From contig OY282519.1 of assembly GCA_958296405.1 (NCBI GenBank), positions 2,464,132-2,528,131 on the forward strand: a DNA stretch of 64,000 bases, given 5' to 3'. Positions 17,882 to 26,908 of this stretch are shown here, piece after piece. The translations under genes and the position numbers were made by a program. A model generated the notes under the pieces. It did no database searches, was not told the DNA's origin, and saw only the letters and a program-made list of their open reading frames with translations. Position 1 is the stretch's first letter; each line of letters begins with the position of its first letter. The stretch is from an uncultured Pseudomonadales bacterium. GTDB taxonomy: Bacteria; Pseudomonadota; Gammaproteobacteria; Pseudomonadales; Azotimanducaceae.

Positions 17882-19369
17882 ATGCCATTGCCATTGTTCA
17901 TTGACGGTGAGTTCGTGCAGGGCGGCGGCAAGCGCGGCGCGGTGGTGAATCCGGCCACGCAGGAGGTGCTCACCGAGGTGCCCTACGCCACGACGGCCGA
18001 AATCGACCGCGCCGTGGCGAGCGCCAAGCAGGCATTCGAGTCTTGGCGGCAGGTGCCGACGCCGGAGCGCGCCCGGCTCATGTTGGAGTATCAAGCGCTG
18101 CTGAAGCGTTGCCAAGACGACATCGCGCGCACGTTGAGCCAGGAGACGGGCAAGACGTTCGCGGACGCGAAGGGTGACGTGTGGCGCGGCATCGAGGTGG
18201 TGGAGCACGCCTGCAACGCGGCAAGCCTGACCATGGGCGAGATGGTCGAGAACGTGGCGCGCGGCATCGACACCTACAGCCTCGTGCAGCCGCTCGGCGT
18301 GTGCGCTGGCATCACGCCGTTCAACTTCCCCGCCATGATTCCGCTGTGGATGTTCCCGTTGGCCATCGCTTGCGGCAACGCCTTCGTGCTGAAGCCCTCC
18401 GAGCAAGACCCGATGACGCCAAACCGCTTGGCGGAGCTGTTCTTGGAAGCGGGGGCGCCGCCCGGCATCCTGCAGGTCGTGCATGGCGGCAAGGAGCAGG
18501 TGGACGCTTTGCTCAAGCACCGGGACATCAAAGCCGTTTCCTTCGTTGGCTCGGCGCCGGTGGCCGAGCATGTCTACCGCGTTGGTGCTGCGCACGGCAA
18601 GCGCGTGCAGGCGATGGCGGGCGCGAAGAACCACATGGTGGTGATGCCGGATGCAGACCAGGACGCCGTGGTGGACAACTTGGTGGCCGCTTCCTGCGGC
18701 GCCGCGGGGCAGCGCTGCATGGCCATCAGCGTGGCGGTGTTCGTCGGCGAGGCCGCGGCGTGGCTGCCGGCGGTGCGCGACGCCATGGCCGCGGTGCAGC
18801 CCGGCGCGTGGGATGACGCAGCCGCCGCCTACGGCCCGCAGATCTCGCCCCAAGCCAAGGCGCGCGTGTTGGAATACATCCGCAAAGGTTGCGACGAAGG
18901 CGCGACGCTCATGCTCGATGGCTCGCGCTGCGCGGTGCAAGGCTATCCCGACGGCAATTGGGTGGGGCCCACGCTGTTCGCGGACGTGACGCCGGACATG
19001 GCCATCTACAAGGACGAGATCTTCGGCCCGGTGCTGGTTACGGCAGCGGTGGAGACGCTGCAGCAGGCCATCGCCTTGGTGAACGAAAACCCGTATGGCA
19101 ACGGCGTGTCGCTGTTCACCGGGAGCGGCGCCGCGGCGCGCCAGTTCCAGCACGAGGTGGACGTGGGCCAAGTGGGCATCAATGTGCCGATTCCGGTGCC
19201 GCTGCCGTTCTTTTCGTTCACGGGGTGGAAACGGTCGTTCCTAGGCGATCAGCACGCTTACGGCAAGCAGGCGGCGCGCTTCTTCACCGAAACGAAGACA
19301 GTGACAGCGCGTTGGTTTGACGATGCCGCCACCCGGCCGAAGGCCGACATGACCATCCGGCTGCGTTGA
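17882..19369 (+). CDS. mmsA: methylmalonate-semialdehyde dehydrogenase (CoA-acylating)
   Basis: 495 residues, normal for MmsA. The ATG at 17882 was chosen for the purine-rich GAGAGGGGG upstream; the frame is open further but not protein-like. Aldehyde dehydrogenase superfamily: NAD-binding [35 protein letters not shown], and catalytic Cys279 in [10 protein letters not shown]-terminal [35 protein letters not shown] and [14 protein letters not shown] are characteristic of MmsA rather than other ALDHs. Converts methylmalonate semialdehyde to propionyl-CoA and CO2 at the end of valine breakdown. Heads a five-gene operon to mmsB. Confidence 0.95.
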   Translation: MPLPLFIDGEFVQGGGKRGAVVNPATQEVLTEVPYATTAEIDRAVASAKQAFESWRQVPTPERARLMLEYQALLKRCQDDIARTLSQETGKTFADAKGDVWRGIEVVEHACNAASLTMGEMVENVARGIDTYSLVQPLGVCAGITPFNFPAMIPLWMFPLAIACGNAFVLKPSEQDPMTPNRLAELFLEAGAPPGILQVVHGGKEQVDALLKHRDIKAVSFVGSAPVAEHVYRVGAAHGKRVQAMAGAKNHMVVMPDADQDAVVDNLVAASCGAAGQRCMAISVAVFVGEAAAWLPAVRDAMAAVQPGAWDDAAAAYGPQISPQAKARVLEYIRKGCDEGATLMLDGSRCAVQGYPDGNWVGPTLFADVTPDMAIYKDEIFGPVLVTAAVETLQQAIALVNENPYGNGVSLFTGSGAAARQFQHEVDVGQVGINVPIPVPLPFFSFTGWKRSFLGDQHAYGKQAARFFTETKTVTARWFDDAATRPKADMTIRLR

Positions 19370-19430
19370 TGCGCTGCGTGTTGCCCACCATTGGCGCCGC
19401 GGGTGCCAGCATGACCGGCCGGCCAAGCTG

Positions 19431-20603
19431 ATGGAGTTTTCCCTCTCGGACGAGCAGCGCGCCATCCAAGACGCGGCTCGCGGCTTCGGCGCCCGCGAGC
19501 TGGCGCCCCACGCAGCGCGGTGGGACGCCGAGCGCACGTTCCCCAAGGAGGCCATCCGCAAGGCCGGCGAACTCGGCATGTGCGCGCTGTATGTGCCGAC
19601 GCAGTTGGGCGGCATGGGCCTCTCGCGGCTGGATTCGAGCATCGTCTTTGAGGAACTCGCGCGCGGCTGCACCTCCACCACCGCCTTCATCACCATCCAC
19701 AACATGGCGCTGTGGATGATCGCCGAGTTCGGGGGCGCCGACGCCATCGCCGAGTTCTGTCCTGGGCTTGCCAGTGGCGAACGCCTCGCCTCCTACTGCC
19801 TCACGGAGCCGAATGCCGGCTCCGATGCCGCATCCCTCGCGACATTGGCACGCAAAGACGGGGACTGTTACCGGCTGACCGGCGCCAAGGCGTTCATCTC
19901 TGGTGGCGGCGACAGCGACGTGCTGGTGGTGATGGCGCGCCTTGCGGATGCCGCCGGGCCGCGCGCCGGCGCCGCCGGCATTTGCAGTTTCGTTGTGCCC
20001 GCGGACGCGCCGGGCATCTCATTTGGCCGCAACGAGGCGAAGATGGGCTGGAACAGCCAGCCTACCCGGCAGATCACCTTCGACGATGTGCTGGTGCCGG
20101 CGGCGTTTCGCTTGGGCGCCGAGGGGGATGGCTTCAAGATCGCCATGCGCGGCCTTGACGGCGGGCGCATCAACATCGCCGCCTGTTCGGTGGGCACGGC
20201 ACAAGCCGCCACGGACGCCGCCGCGGCCTACATGCGCGAGCGCCGCCAGTTCGGGGAGCCGCTGGCAGCGTTCCAAGCGCTGCGCTTCAAGCTGGCGGAC
20301 ATGGCCACCAACTTGGTCGCCTCCCGCCAGATGGTGCGCCTCGCCGCGGCCAAGCTGGATGCGGGGGATGCGGACGCCACGACGTATTGCGCCATGGCCA
20401 AGCGCTTTGCCACTGACGCCGGCTTCGACATCTGCAACGACGCCTTGCAGTTGCACGGCGGCTACGGCTACCTGAGCGAGTTCGGCATGGAGCGCCGGGT
20501 GCGCGATGTGCGCGTCCACCAGATACTCGAAGGCACGAACGAAGTGATGCGCGTCATCATCTCCCGCCGGCTGCTTGTGGAAGGGGCCGCGGAACTGTTG
20601 TGA
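19431..20603 (+). CDS. acyl-CoA dehydrogenase, probably isobutyryl-CoA dehydrogenase
   Basis: 390 residues. Acyl-CoA dehydrogenase domains in order: N-terminal helices (EFSLSDEQRAIQDAARGF), FAD/substrate middle domain (CLTEPNAGSDAASL, AFISGGGDSDVLVV), and C-terminal helices with FGEPLAAFQALRFKLADM and LHGGYGYLSEFGMERRVRD. The catalytic Glu region reads HQILEGTNEVMRVII. Position between mmsA and enoyl-CoA hydratase / HIBCH / mmsB indicates oxidation of isobutyryl-CoA to methacrylyl-CoA in valine catabolism, passing electrons to ETF. Substrate assignment rests on context. Confidence 0.9.
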   Translation: MEFSLSDEQRAIQDAARGFGARELAPHAARWDAERTFPKEAIRKAGELGMCALYVPTQLGGMGLSRLDSSIVFEELARGCTSTTAFITIHNMALWMIAEFGGADAIAEFCPGLASGERLASYCLTEPNAGSDAASLATLARKDGDCYRLTGAKAFISGGGDSDVLVVMARLADAAGPRAGAAGICSFVVPADAPGISFGRNEAKMGWNSQPTRQITFDDVLVPAAFRLGAEGDGFKIAMRGLDGGRINIAACSVGTAQAATDAAAAYMRERRQFGEPLAAFQALRFKLADMATNLVASRQMVRLAAAKLDAGDADATTYCAMAKRFATDAGFDICNDALQLHGGYGYLSEFGMERRVRDVRVHQILEGTNEVMRVIISRRLLVEGAAELL

Positions 20604-20626
20604 GGCTGCCAGACGGAGGGGCCAAC

Positions 20627-21415
20627 GTGATCGAATCGACATCCCAAGGCCTGCGCGTGGAGCGGCGCGGGCGCACGGTGCTCGCCACCATCGACAACCC
20701 GCCCGCCAACACTTGGAACGCGGACAACCTCAATGCCCTGCGTGCGCTGGTGGACGCTTGCGACGCGGACAAGGACGTCTACGCCCTCGTCATCACCGGC
20801 GCCGGCGATCGGTTCTTCTCCGCCGGGGCAGACTTGACGCTCTTCGCCTCCGGCGACAAGAGCGCCGCGGCGCAGATGGCGGAAGCGTTTGGCGCTGCCT
20901 TCGAGCGCTTGGCGACATTCCGGGGCGTATCCATCGCGGCCATCAATGGCTATGCGATGGGCGGCGGCTTGGAGTGCGCCATGGCCTGCGACATCCGCAT
21001 CGCGGCGTCCGGGGCGGTGATGGCGCTGCCCGAAGCATCGGTTGGGCTGCTGCCATGTGGCGGCGGCACGCAGAACCTCGCTTGGCTGGTGGGCGAGGGC
21101 TGGGCCAAGCGCATGATCCTGTGCGGCGAGCGCGTGGATGCCGAGACGGCGCAGCGCATCGGCTTGGTGGAAGAAGTGGTGGGGCAGGGTGAAGCACAAG
21201 CCACGGCGCTGGCGTTGGCAGAGAAGGTGGGTGGCCAGAGCCCGCCGGCAGTGGCGGCCAGCAAACGCCTCATCCAATTGGGCCGCTCCACCGCCATTGC
21301 CGGCTCCTATGCGCCGGAGCGGGAAGCGTTTGTCGGCTTGTTCGACACGAAAGACCAGCAGGAGGGCGTGCAGGCATTCCTAGAGAAGCGGGCACCGCGT
21401 TGGGTCAACGGCTGA
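20627..21415 (+). CDS. enoyl-CoA hydratase (probably methacrylyl-CoA hydration)
   Basis: 262 residues. GTG 20627 is preferred to the GTG overlapping the previous stop (20600) because GGAGGG lies six bases before it. Crotonase fold: oxyanion-hole loops GAGDRFFSAGADL and AINGYAMGGGLECAMACDI, then GLLPCGGGTQNLAWLVG (note CGGGTQ where many have GAGGTQ). In the valine pathway this would hydrate methacrylyl-CoA to 3-hydroxyisobutyryl-CoA; the assignment is by operon context. Stop overlaps the next start (TGATG). Confidence 0.88.
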   Translation: MIESTSQGLRVERRGRTVLATIDNPPANTWNADNLNALRALVDACDADKDVYALVITGAGDRFFSAGADLTLFASGDKSAAAQMAEAFGAAFERLATFRGVSIAAINGYAMGGGLECAMACDIRIAASGAVMALPEASVGLLPCGGGTQNLAWLVGEGWAKRMILCGERVDAETAQRIGLVEEVVGQGEAQATALALAEKVGGQSPPAVAASKRLIQLGRSTAIAGSYAPEREAFVGLFDTKDQQEGVQAFLEKRAPRWVNG

Positions 21416-22500
21416 TGGCGGACGCCGCGGCGATCTTGTTCGAGGAGCGCCCCGCGCAAGGCGGTGGCGCCATCGGCGTTGCCACGCTCAACGTGCCGGC
21501 CACGTTGAACGCCCTGTCCCTGCACATGGCGCAGGCGTTGGACCGCCAGTTGGCGCAGTGGGCCACGCAAGCCGACATTCTGGCTGTGGTGCTGCGCGGC
21601 GCCGGCGAACGCGCGTTCTGCGCCGGCGGCGACATTCAAGACCTGCATCGGGCGATGACGAAGAACGCTGCGGCCGGCGCATGGGTGGACGACAGCACCG
21701 ATCGCTTCTTCGAGGCGGAGTATCGGGTGGACTACCGAGTGCAGCGCTTCCCCAAGCCCATCGTCGCGTTCGGACACGGCTTTGTGATGGGGGGCGGGCT
21801 CGGCCTATTTTCCGCGTCGAGCGTGCGTTTGGTGACGCCGGCCACGCGCATCGCCATGCCGGAAGTGACCATCGGCCTCTTTCCGGATGCCGGCGCCACA
21901 TGGATTCTGCGCAACCTGCCCGTGCCCTTGGCGCTCTTCATCGGCGCCACCGGATGCCGCCTCGGCGCCGCGGATGCGCTGCACATCGGCTTGGCGACCC
22001 ATTTGGTCGCCGCGGACTGCGACCCGGCCGCTGCTTTGGCGCAAGCGGGGCGAGACCCAGCGGCGGCGTTTGGCGGCCCGGCCCCGGCGTTGGGCGCCAG
22101 TGCCCTCGCCGCGTTGGAAACCACGCTGCGCGAGCGCATCACAGGCGTTCCCGCGGACGCGAGCGCGGCGCGGGCGACGCTCGGCGGCTTGGCCGGCGCG
22201 AGCGATTGGGCCGACCAGTCGCTTGCCATCATGCAGCGCGGCTGCCCCACCTCCATCGGCATCGTCTGCGAGCAGCTGCGTCGGGCCCCGGCCCTTGATC
22301 TGGAGGGTTGCTTCCGCATGGAGATGACCTTGGCCGCCAACTGCGCCCGCTTTGCAGACTTTGCGGAAGGGGTGCGCGCCCTCATCATCGACAAGGACGG
22401 CGCTCCCAAGTGGCGCAGCGACGGCGAGCAGGAGCATGTGCTGGCGCATTTTGAGGCGCCTTGGGCGGACAATCCGTTGGCGGATCTAGGGAGGCAGTGA
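21415..22500 (+). CDS. 3-hydroxyisobutyryl-CoA hydrolase
   Basis: 361 residues, longer than ordinary crotonases and right for the HIBCH family. The ATG overlaps the preceding stop by one base; an upstream in-frame TTG (21400) is less likely. Motifs: LRGAGERAFCAGGDIQDLH, PIVAFGHGFVMGGGLGLF, MPEVTIGLFPDAGATWILR and FRMEMTLAANC near the C-terminus. Releases CoA from 3-hydroxyisobutyryl-CoA, giving the free acid that MmsB oxidises. mmsB follows one base after the stop. Confidence 0.92.
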   Translation: MADAAAILFEERPAQGGGAIGVATLNVPATLNALSLHMAQALDRQLAQWATQADILAVVLRGAGERAFCAGGDIQDLHRAMTKNAAAGAWVDDSTDRFFEAEYRVDYRVQRFPKPIVAFGHGFVMGGGLGLFSASSVRLVTPATRIAMPEVTIGLFPDAGATWILRNLPVPLALFIGATGCRLGAADALHIGLATHLVAADCDPAAALAQAGRDPAAAFGGPAPALGASALAALETTLRERITGVPADASAARATLGGLAGASDWADQSLAIMQRGCPTSIGIVCEQLRRAPALDLEGCFRMEMTLAANCARFADFAEGVRALIIDKDGAPKWRSDGEQEHVLAHFEAPWADNPLADLGRQ

Positions 22501-22501
22501 C

Positions 22502-23398
22502 ATGCGCATCGGCTTCATCGGCGTCGGCAACATGGGCGGCCCGATGGCGCGCAACTTGGTGCAGGGCAACTACGCGGTGCGCGCCTACGACTTGGACGCT
22601 GAGCGCTTGGCCGCGGCCGGGGCTGCGGGCGTGGAAACGGTGCCCTCGGCCGTGGATGCCGTGCAAGACGCCGACATGGTCATCAGCATGTTGCCGGCGA
22701 GCCGCCATGTGCGGCAACTCTACTTGGACGATGGCCTGTTGGACGCCTTGGCATCCACCGCCGTCGCCATCGATTGTTCCACCATCGCCCCCGCAACTGC
22801 TCGCGAGGTGGCAGCCCGCGCCGCGCGGCGCGGCATCGAGATGCTGGATGCGCCGGTGTCCGGCGGCACCGCCGGCGCAGAGCAGGCCAAGCTCACCTTC
22901 ATGGTGGGCGGCGATGCGGCGACGCTTGCGCGGGTGCGTCCCGTGTTCGAGCGGATGGGCGCCAACATCTTCCATGCCGGCGCCTCGGGTGCGGGGCAGA
23001 CGGCCAAGCTATGCAACAACATGCTGCTCGCCGTGCAGATGACGGCCACTGCCGAAGCGTTGGCGTTGGGCGTCGCCAATGGGCTGGATGCGGCGACGCT
23101 CTCGGAGATCCTGCGCGCGTCTTCCGGCGGCAACTGGCCGCTGAACGTCTACAACCCGTGGCCGGGCGTGATGGAGGGCGCGCCGGCGGGGCGTGGCTAC
23201 CAGGGCGGATTTGCCGTGGACCTCATGCTCAAAGACCTCAATCTTGCAGCGGACGCCGCGGCCGACGCCGGCACACCCACCGCCCTCGGCGCGTTGGCGC
23301 GCAACCTCTTTGCCATGCATCGACGCCAGAACGACGCGGGTGAGCTGGATTTCTCCAGCATCCTGCGCTTGGTGGCGCCCGAGACGGAAGCTCGGTAG
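22502..23398 (+). CDS. mmsB: 3-hydroxyisobutyrate dehydrogenase
   Basis: 298 residues, normal. N-terminal Rossmann domain RIGFIGVGNMGGPMARNL, substrate loop DAPVSGGTAGAEQAKLTFMV, catalytic Lys in GAGQTAKLCNNMLL, and SSGGNWPLNVYNPWPGV with the C-terminal helical domain (GFAVDLMLKDLNLA). Oxidises 3-hydroxyisobutyrate to methylmalonate semialdehyde, the MmsA substrate. Last gene of the operon; no hairpin terminator is obvious in the 136 bases after it. Confidence 0.95.
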   Translation: MRIGFIGVGNMGGPMARNLVQGNYAVRAYDLDAERLAAAGAAGVETVPSAVDAVQDADMVISMLPASRHVRQLYLDDGLLDALASTAVAIDCSTIAPATAREVAARAARRGIEMLDAPVSGGTAGAEQAKLTFMVGGDAATLARVRPVFERMGANIFHAGASGAGQTAKLCNNMLLAVQMTATAEALALGVANGLDAATLSEILRASSGGNWPLNVYNPWPGVMEGAPAGRGYQGGFAVDLMLKDLNLAADAAADAGTPTALGALARNLFAMHRRQNDAGELDFSSILRLVAPETEAR

Positions 23399-23534
23399 CG
23401 GGCCGCCGCCGACGAGCGGGCCTTACGCCGGTGGAGCGGTCATGACACGGCGGCCGCCGGTGGCGCGCTGCGGCCTGTGTTGGCGGCGCTATGCTCCGCT
23501 GGTCTATCGGAGCGAACATCGGCTAGGTGGCGGC

Positions 23535-23897
23535 ATGAGCGAAGCGGCAGAAGCAGTGGGCGACGTTGCAGCGAGGGGCCATTCCCTTCCCACCGCCACG
23601 CGGCAACCATTTGACTTGGACGCTGAGCTGGCCGGCAAGATCAAGGCGCTTGGCCTTGAGGCCACCGTGCGCAGCTTGAGGGAAGAGGGCTACGGATACA
23701 TTCACGACGCCGCGGGCGCAGATTTCAACGCCCGCTTGCGGGAGGCTTTGACCATCTGGATGACGGGTGGCTCGCGGACAAAGCCCTACGAAATGCGCGT
23801 GCTCTTGGGCCGGGAAGACTTCCTGTACAACCGCGAAGGCGCGTATGCCGGCGACGTGGAGCCCCTGATGCGCACCTTCGCTTGGTCGAAGACGTAA
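23535..23897 (+). CDS. small protein resembling an N-terminal phytanoyl-CoA dioxygenase fragment
   Basis: 120 residues from ATG 23535 (weak GGTGG upstream). After about 35 polar residues comes AGKIKALGLEATVRSLREEG, then YGYIHDAAGADFNARLREAL. This looks like the first helix and strand of PhyH-type 2-oxoglutarate dioxygenases, which begin with a similar 'dL..eGyvvi' element. It ends at TAA 23895 before any H-x-D…H iron-binding core, and the next 130 bases do not continue the fold in another frame. It may be a remnant or a stand-alone small protein. No function is claimed. Confidence 0.4.
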   Translation: MSEAAEAVGDVAARGHSLPTATRQPFDLDAELAGKIKALGLEATVRSLREEGYGYIHDAAGADFNARLREALTIWMTGGSRTKPYEMRVLLGREDFLYNREGAYAGDVEPLMRTFAWSKT

Positions 23898-24028
23898 CGT
23901 CACTGGGCCACGCCTCGCCCCGCTTGGCGGCCAGTTTTCGCCACGGCCGGCTGAACGCACCGGCGCGGTGCGCGCTGTGCGGCCTCGACGTGCCGCGTCG
24001 GGTGGCCGCGGCGCGATAGCATGGGTTG

Positions 24029-25090
24029 ATGGATCCCGTCTCCCAAGCGGCGCTGGGCGCGTTGGCGGCGCACGTCGGCGCCGGTCGCCGACTCGGTGCG
24101 CGCGTCGTCGCTGTGGGCGCCGGCGCTGGCTTGCTGCCGGACATCGACGTTGTGTTCTCCATCGGCGGCGATTACTTCGATGCGCTCGTCAGCCACCGCG
24201 GCATCACCCATTCGGTGTTCTTTGCGCCCATCGTCGGGCCGCTGTTGGGTTGGGCGGCTTGGCGCATCGAGGGCACGCGCGATGGCGCGCGGCTGAAACG
24301 TTGGGTGCTGGCGCTCACCGCGGCACTGTTCTCGCATCCCTTGCTTGATGTCATGACGCCTTACGGCACGCAACTTCTGTTGCCGGTCTCGAATGTCCGT
24401 TTCGCCATCGACGCCATGCCCATCATCGACCCGGTGTACACGCTCATCCTGCTCGTCGGCGTCATCTTGGCTTGGCGCCGGCCGACGCGCCGCGCGGCGT
24501 CTGTCGCGGCACTGTTGCTCTCCAGCGGTTACATCGGCTATGCGTGGACGCTGAATGAAGGGGCAGCGCGCACCGCGCGGGCGCAACTCGCCACGGCGGG
24601 GGTGGAGGATGTGGAGGTGGTGGCGTTCCCCTCGGTGCTGCAGATCCATTTGCGCCGCGTGGTGGCGCGGGCGCCGGACGAAGTGCGGGCCGGCTTTGTT
24701 TCGATGTGGCAGCCATGCCCGATTGAGTGGGGCGTGGCGCCGCGCATCGAGAGCGATGTGGTGGCCGCGTGGCGGGACACCCGGGAAGGCCGCATTTTCG
24801 AGTGGTTCGCGATGGACTGGGTGCTGCATTCACCCACGCCGACCGGCTTGGCCGTTGCCGATTTGCGCTACGGCTTCACCGCAGACCCGCGGGTGAGCGT
24901 CTTCACCGCCCGTGCCGAAGTGGACGCTGCCGGCGCCATGCGCGTCACGGGCGGGCGCACCCAACCGGGCCGCGGCGACCTGTCGGTTGGCTCGCTCTTC
25001 GAGCAGGCGTACCCGAGCGGCTGTCAGGCGGTAAAGAACGCCAGCACGGTCCAGCAAACCGAAGCCAGCCCCGCCGCCACCGACGCTTGA
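24029..25090 (+). CDS. YdjM/DUF457-family membrane-bound metal-dependent hydrolase-like protein
   Basis: 353 residues from ATG 24029 (an in-frame TTG precedes it). The start DPVSQAALGALAAH, the segment LPDIDVVFSIGGDY and the motif SHRGITHSVFFAPI are typical of YdjM-like inner-membrane proteins, whose Asp and His residues are thought to bind metal. FSHPLLDVMTPYGTQLL follows. About four membrane segments lie between residues 50 and 180; the C-terminal 170 residues are soluble, probably periplasmic. Substrate unknown. The last 67 bases overlap the 3' end of the convergent NhaC gene. Confidence 0.78.
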   Translation: MDPVSQAALGALAAHVGAGRRLGARVVAVGAGAGLLPDIDVVFSIGGDYFDALVSHRGITHSVFFAPIVGPLLGWAAWRIEGTRDGARLKRWVLALTAALFSHPLLDVMTPYGTQLLLPVSNVRFAIDAMPIIDPVYTLILLVGVILAWRRPTRRAASVAALLLSSGYIGYAWTLNEGAARTARAQLATAGVEDVEVVAFPSVLQIHLRRVVARAPDEVRAGFVSMWQPCPIEWGVAPRIESDVVAAWRDTREGRIFEWFAMDWVLHSPTPTGLAVADLRYGFTADPRVSVFTARAEVDAAGAMRVTGGRTQPGRGDLSVGSLFEQAYPSGCQAVKNASTVQQTEASPAATDA

Positions 25091-26757
25091 GGAATCTGCG
25101 TCTTGATGTGATCCATCAGGTCGCAGCCGGTGCAAACGGAGCTCAACACCGAGGTGTCTGAAATCGGCGAGCACTGGTCGCCGTAGACGCTGCCGTCCAT
25201 CACCGCGGCGAAGCAGAGCGTCATGAACAATTCAGGATGCGCGAGGCCTTGGGATGTCGCCACGGCCCAGGCGAGCGGCATCGCCAAGGGGAAGGCCACT
25301 GCGTAGGTGCCCCAACTGGTGCCGGTGGAGAACGCGATGACCATGGTGAGCACCTGCAAGAGCACGGGCAGGATGAACCAGGGCAGCGCTTCGCCGAGCA
25401 ACTCGACGAGGAAGATGCCGCCACCGGTCTCGTTGCTGATGCCGCCGATGGTCACGGCGAGCAGCAGGATCACAGAGCCGAGCACCACGCCCTTGATGCC
25501 GTCGTGGAAGCCGGAAACGAGGTCTTTGAGGGACATGCCCTTCACAAGGGCCGTGCCGGCCGCGATGGCCAGCGCCGCGCCAAACGCCCAATGCACGTTC
25601 GGGGAGCCCGTGGCGACGAATGTGCCGACGGCGATGGCGATCAAGGCGCCCAAGGGCGCGAAGAACTCGAGGATGTGCGGCGAATAACCCTCCGGGACGT
25701 TGGCGCCTCGCAGCTCCTGTGAAGCCAGTGGCTCGGCGTCGGGCGCGTCCAGGGCACCGGTGCTGCGCGCGCGTTGCATGGCGGCGCCAAGTTGCCGCCC
25801 CAAGAAGAGTGGCTTTTCGACGCTGAGCAGGAACGTGCCCAGCACGGCGAAGATGGCGTAGAAGCAGAACGGCACGCTCTGAAAGAAGAACGCGATGCGG
25901 TCCGCTTCCGTGGCCAGGAAACTCACGCCGGAGACGAAGATGAACGCTTGCACATAGCCGGGCCAAGCGTTGAAGGCGAGCTGTGACGCGATGGGCGAGG
26001 CGGTGGAATCGACGATGTAGGCCAGCTCTTCATGCGAGACGCGCTCTTTGTCGGCGATGGGCCGCACCGTGGTGCCCACCAGCACGGTGCTCACGCTGCC
26101 GCCTTGGAAGAAGATGACGCCCAGCCCCCAGGCGACCACCTTCGCGGACCGCGGGCCGCGCACGAACCGCGCTGTCATGAACTCGGCAAAGGCGAGCGCC
26201 GCGCCGGTGCGCGACCAGATGCCCATGAGGCCGCCGAGCAGCCAGAGATAGAGCAGCAGCACGGCGGCGGAACTGGTCGTGGCCAGCGACGGAATGAGCA
26301 CATCGCCGCTCAAGTCGTAACGGCCCAAGATGAGCGCGCCGGAGACGATGCCGCCCAACAGCGAGGTCACCGGCTCTTTATTGATCCAGCAAAGCAGCAC
26401 CGCGGTGAGGGCCGGCAACAGCGACCACCAGCCCCAGTGCCGCTGCGGTTTCAGTTGTTGGTAGACGGGCTCGCCGGCAGCGTCCTCGGCAAAGACGAAC
26501 TCTTCGTCCACGGGCGCCGCGTCCCCCCACGCATGGCTATTGTCTGGGTGCAGCCGGGCGGCATCGATGGGGATGGGGTCGAACGGGATGCGCTCGCCCT
26601 CGAGCACATAGTGGAGGTTGCCGTCGTCGCCACGTTCCGCATCCAGCGTGATCTGCTCGACAGACCAAGTGGGCGCCACTTGGGTGCCGATGAAGGCGGA
26701 AGCGGCCATGGCCACCGCCAACACGGCGAACTTCCGCGCGCTCAAACCCAACTGCAT
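25024..26757 (-). CDS. NhaC-family Na+/H+ antiporter
   Basis: 577 residues with about 11–12 membrane segments. The first segment (1–28) is followed by an extracytoplasmic loop of about 90 residues rich in acidic and polar residues, unusual for the family. The core then starts with WGWWSLLPALTAVLLCWI. Family-like segments: LLYLWLLGGLMGIW, FFQGGSVSTVLVGTTVRPIAD, STASPIASQLAFNAWPGY, AFSTGTSWGTYAVAFPLAMP and MDGSVYGDQCSPISDTSVLSS. Exchanges Na+ (or a small organic acid in some relatives) for H+ across the inner membrane. Its own promoter probably lies in 26758–26908. Confidence 0.88.
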   Translation of the reverse strand: MQLGLSARKFAVLAVAMAASAFIGTQVAPTWSVEQITLDAERGDDGNLHYVLEGERIPFDPIPIDAARLHPDNSHAWGDAAPVDEEFVFAEDAAGEPVYQQLKPQRHWGWWSLLPALTAVLLCWINKEPVTSLLGGIVSGALILGRYDLSGDVLIPSLATTSSAAVLLLYLWLLGGLMGIWSRTGAALAFAEFMTARFVRGPRSAKVVAWGLGVIFFQGGSVSTVLVGTTVRPIADKERVSHEELAYIVDSTASPIASQLAFNAWPGYVQAFIFVSGVSFLATEADRIAFFFQSVPFCFYAIFAVLGTFLLSVEKPLFLGRQLGAAMQRARSTGALDAPDAEPLASQELRGANVPEGYSPHILEFFAPLGALIAIAVGTFVATGSPNVHWAFGAALAIAAGTALVKGMSLKDLVSGFHDGIKGVVLGSVILLLAVTIGGISNETGGGIFLVELLGEALPWFILPVLLQVLTMVIAFSTGTSWGTYAVAFPLAMPLAWAVATSQGLAHPELFMTLCFAAVMDGSVYGDQCSPISDTSVLSSVCTGCDLMDHIKTQIPQASVAAGLASVCWTVLAFFTA

Positions 26758-26908
26758 GGAACCCCTCGCAAATCAGCCGCCCAAAGCGCTCGCTGTCGGC
26801 CTTGGCTCGCCGCCCGCGATGCGGTGCGGCCCGCGCAGCACCGGCCGGCGCTCGCCGAGCGTGGCCATGATAGCCGCGCCCGGCGCACGGCGAGCAGGCG
26901 GCTGCGGC

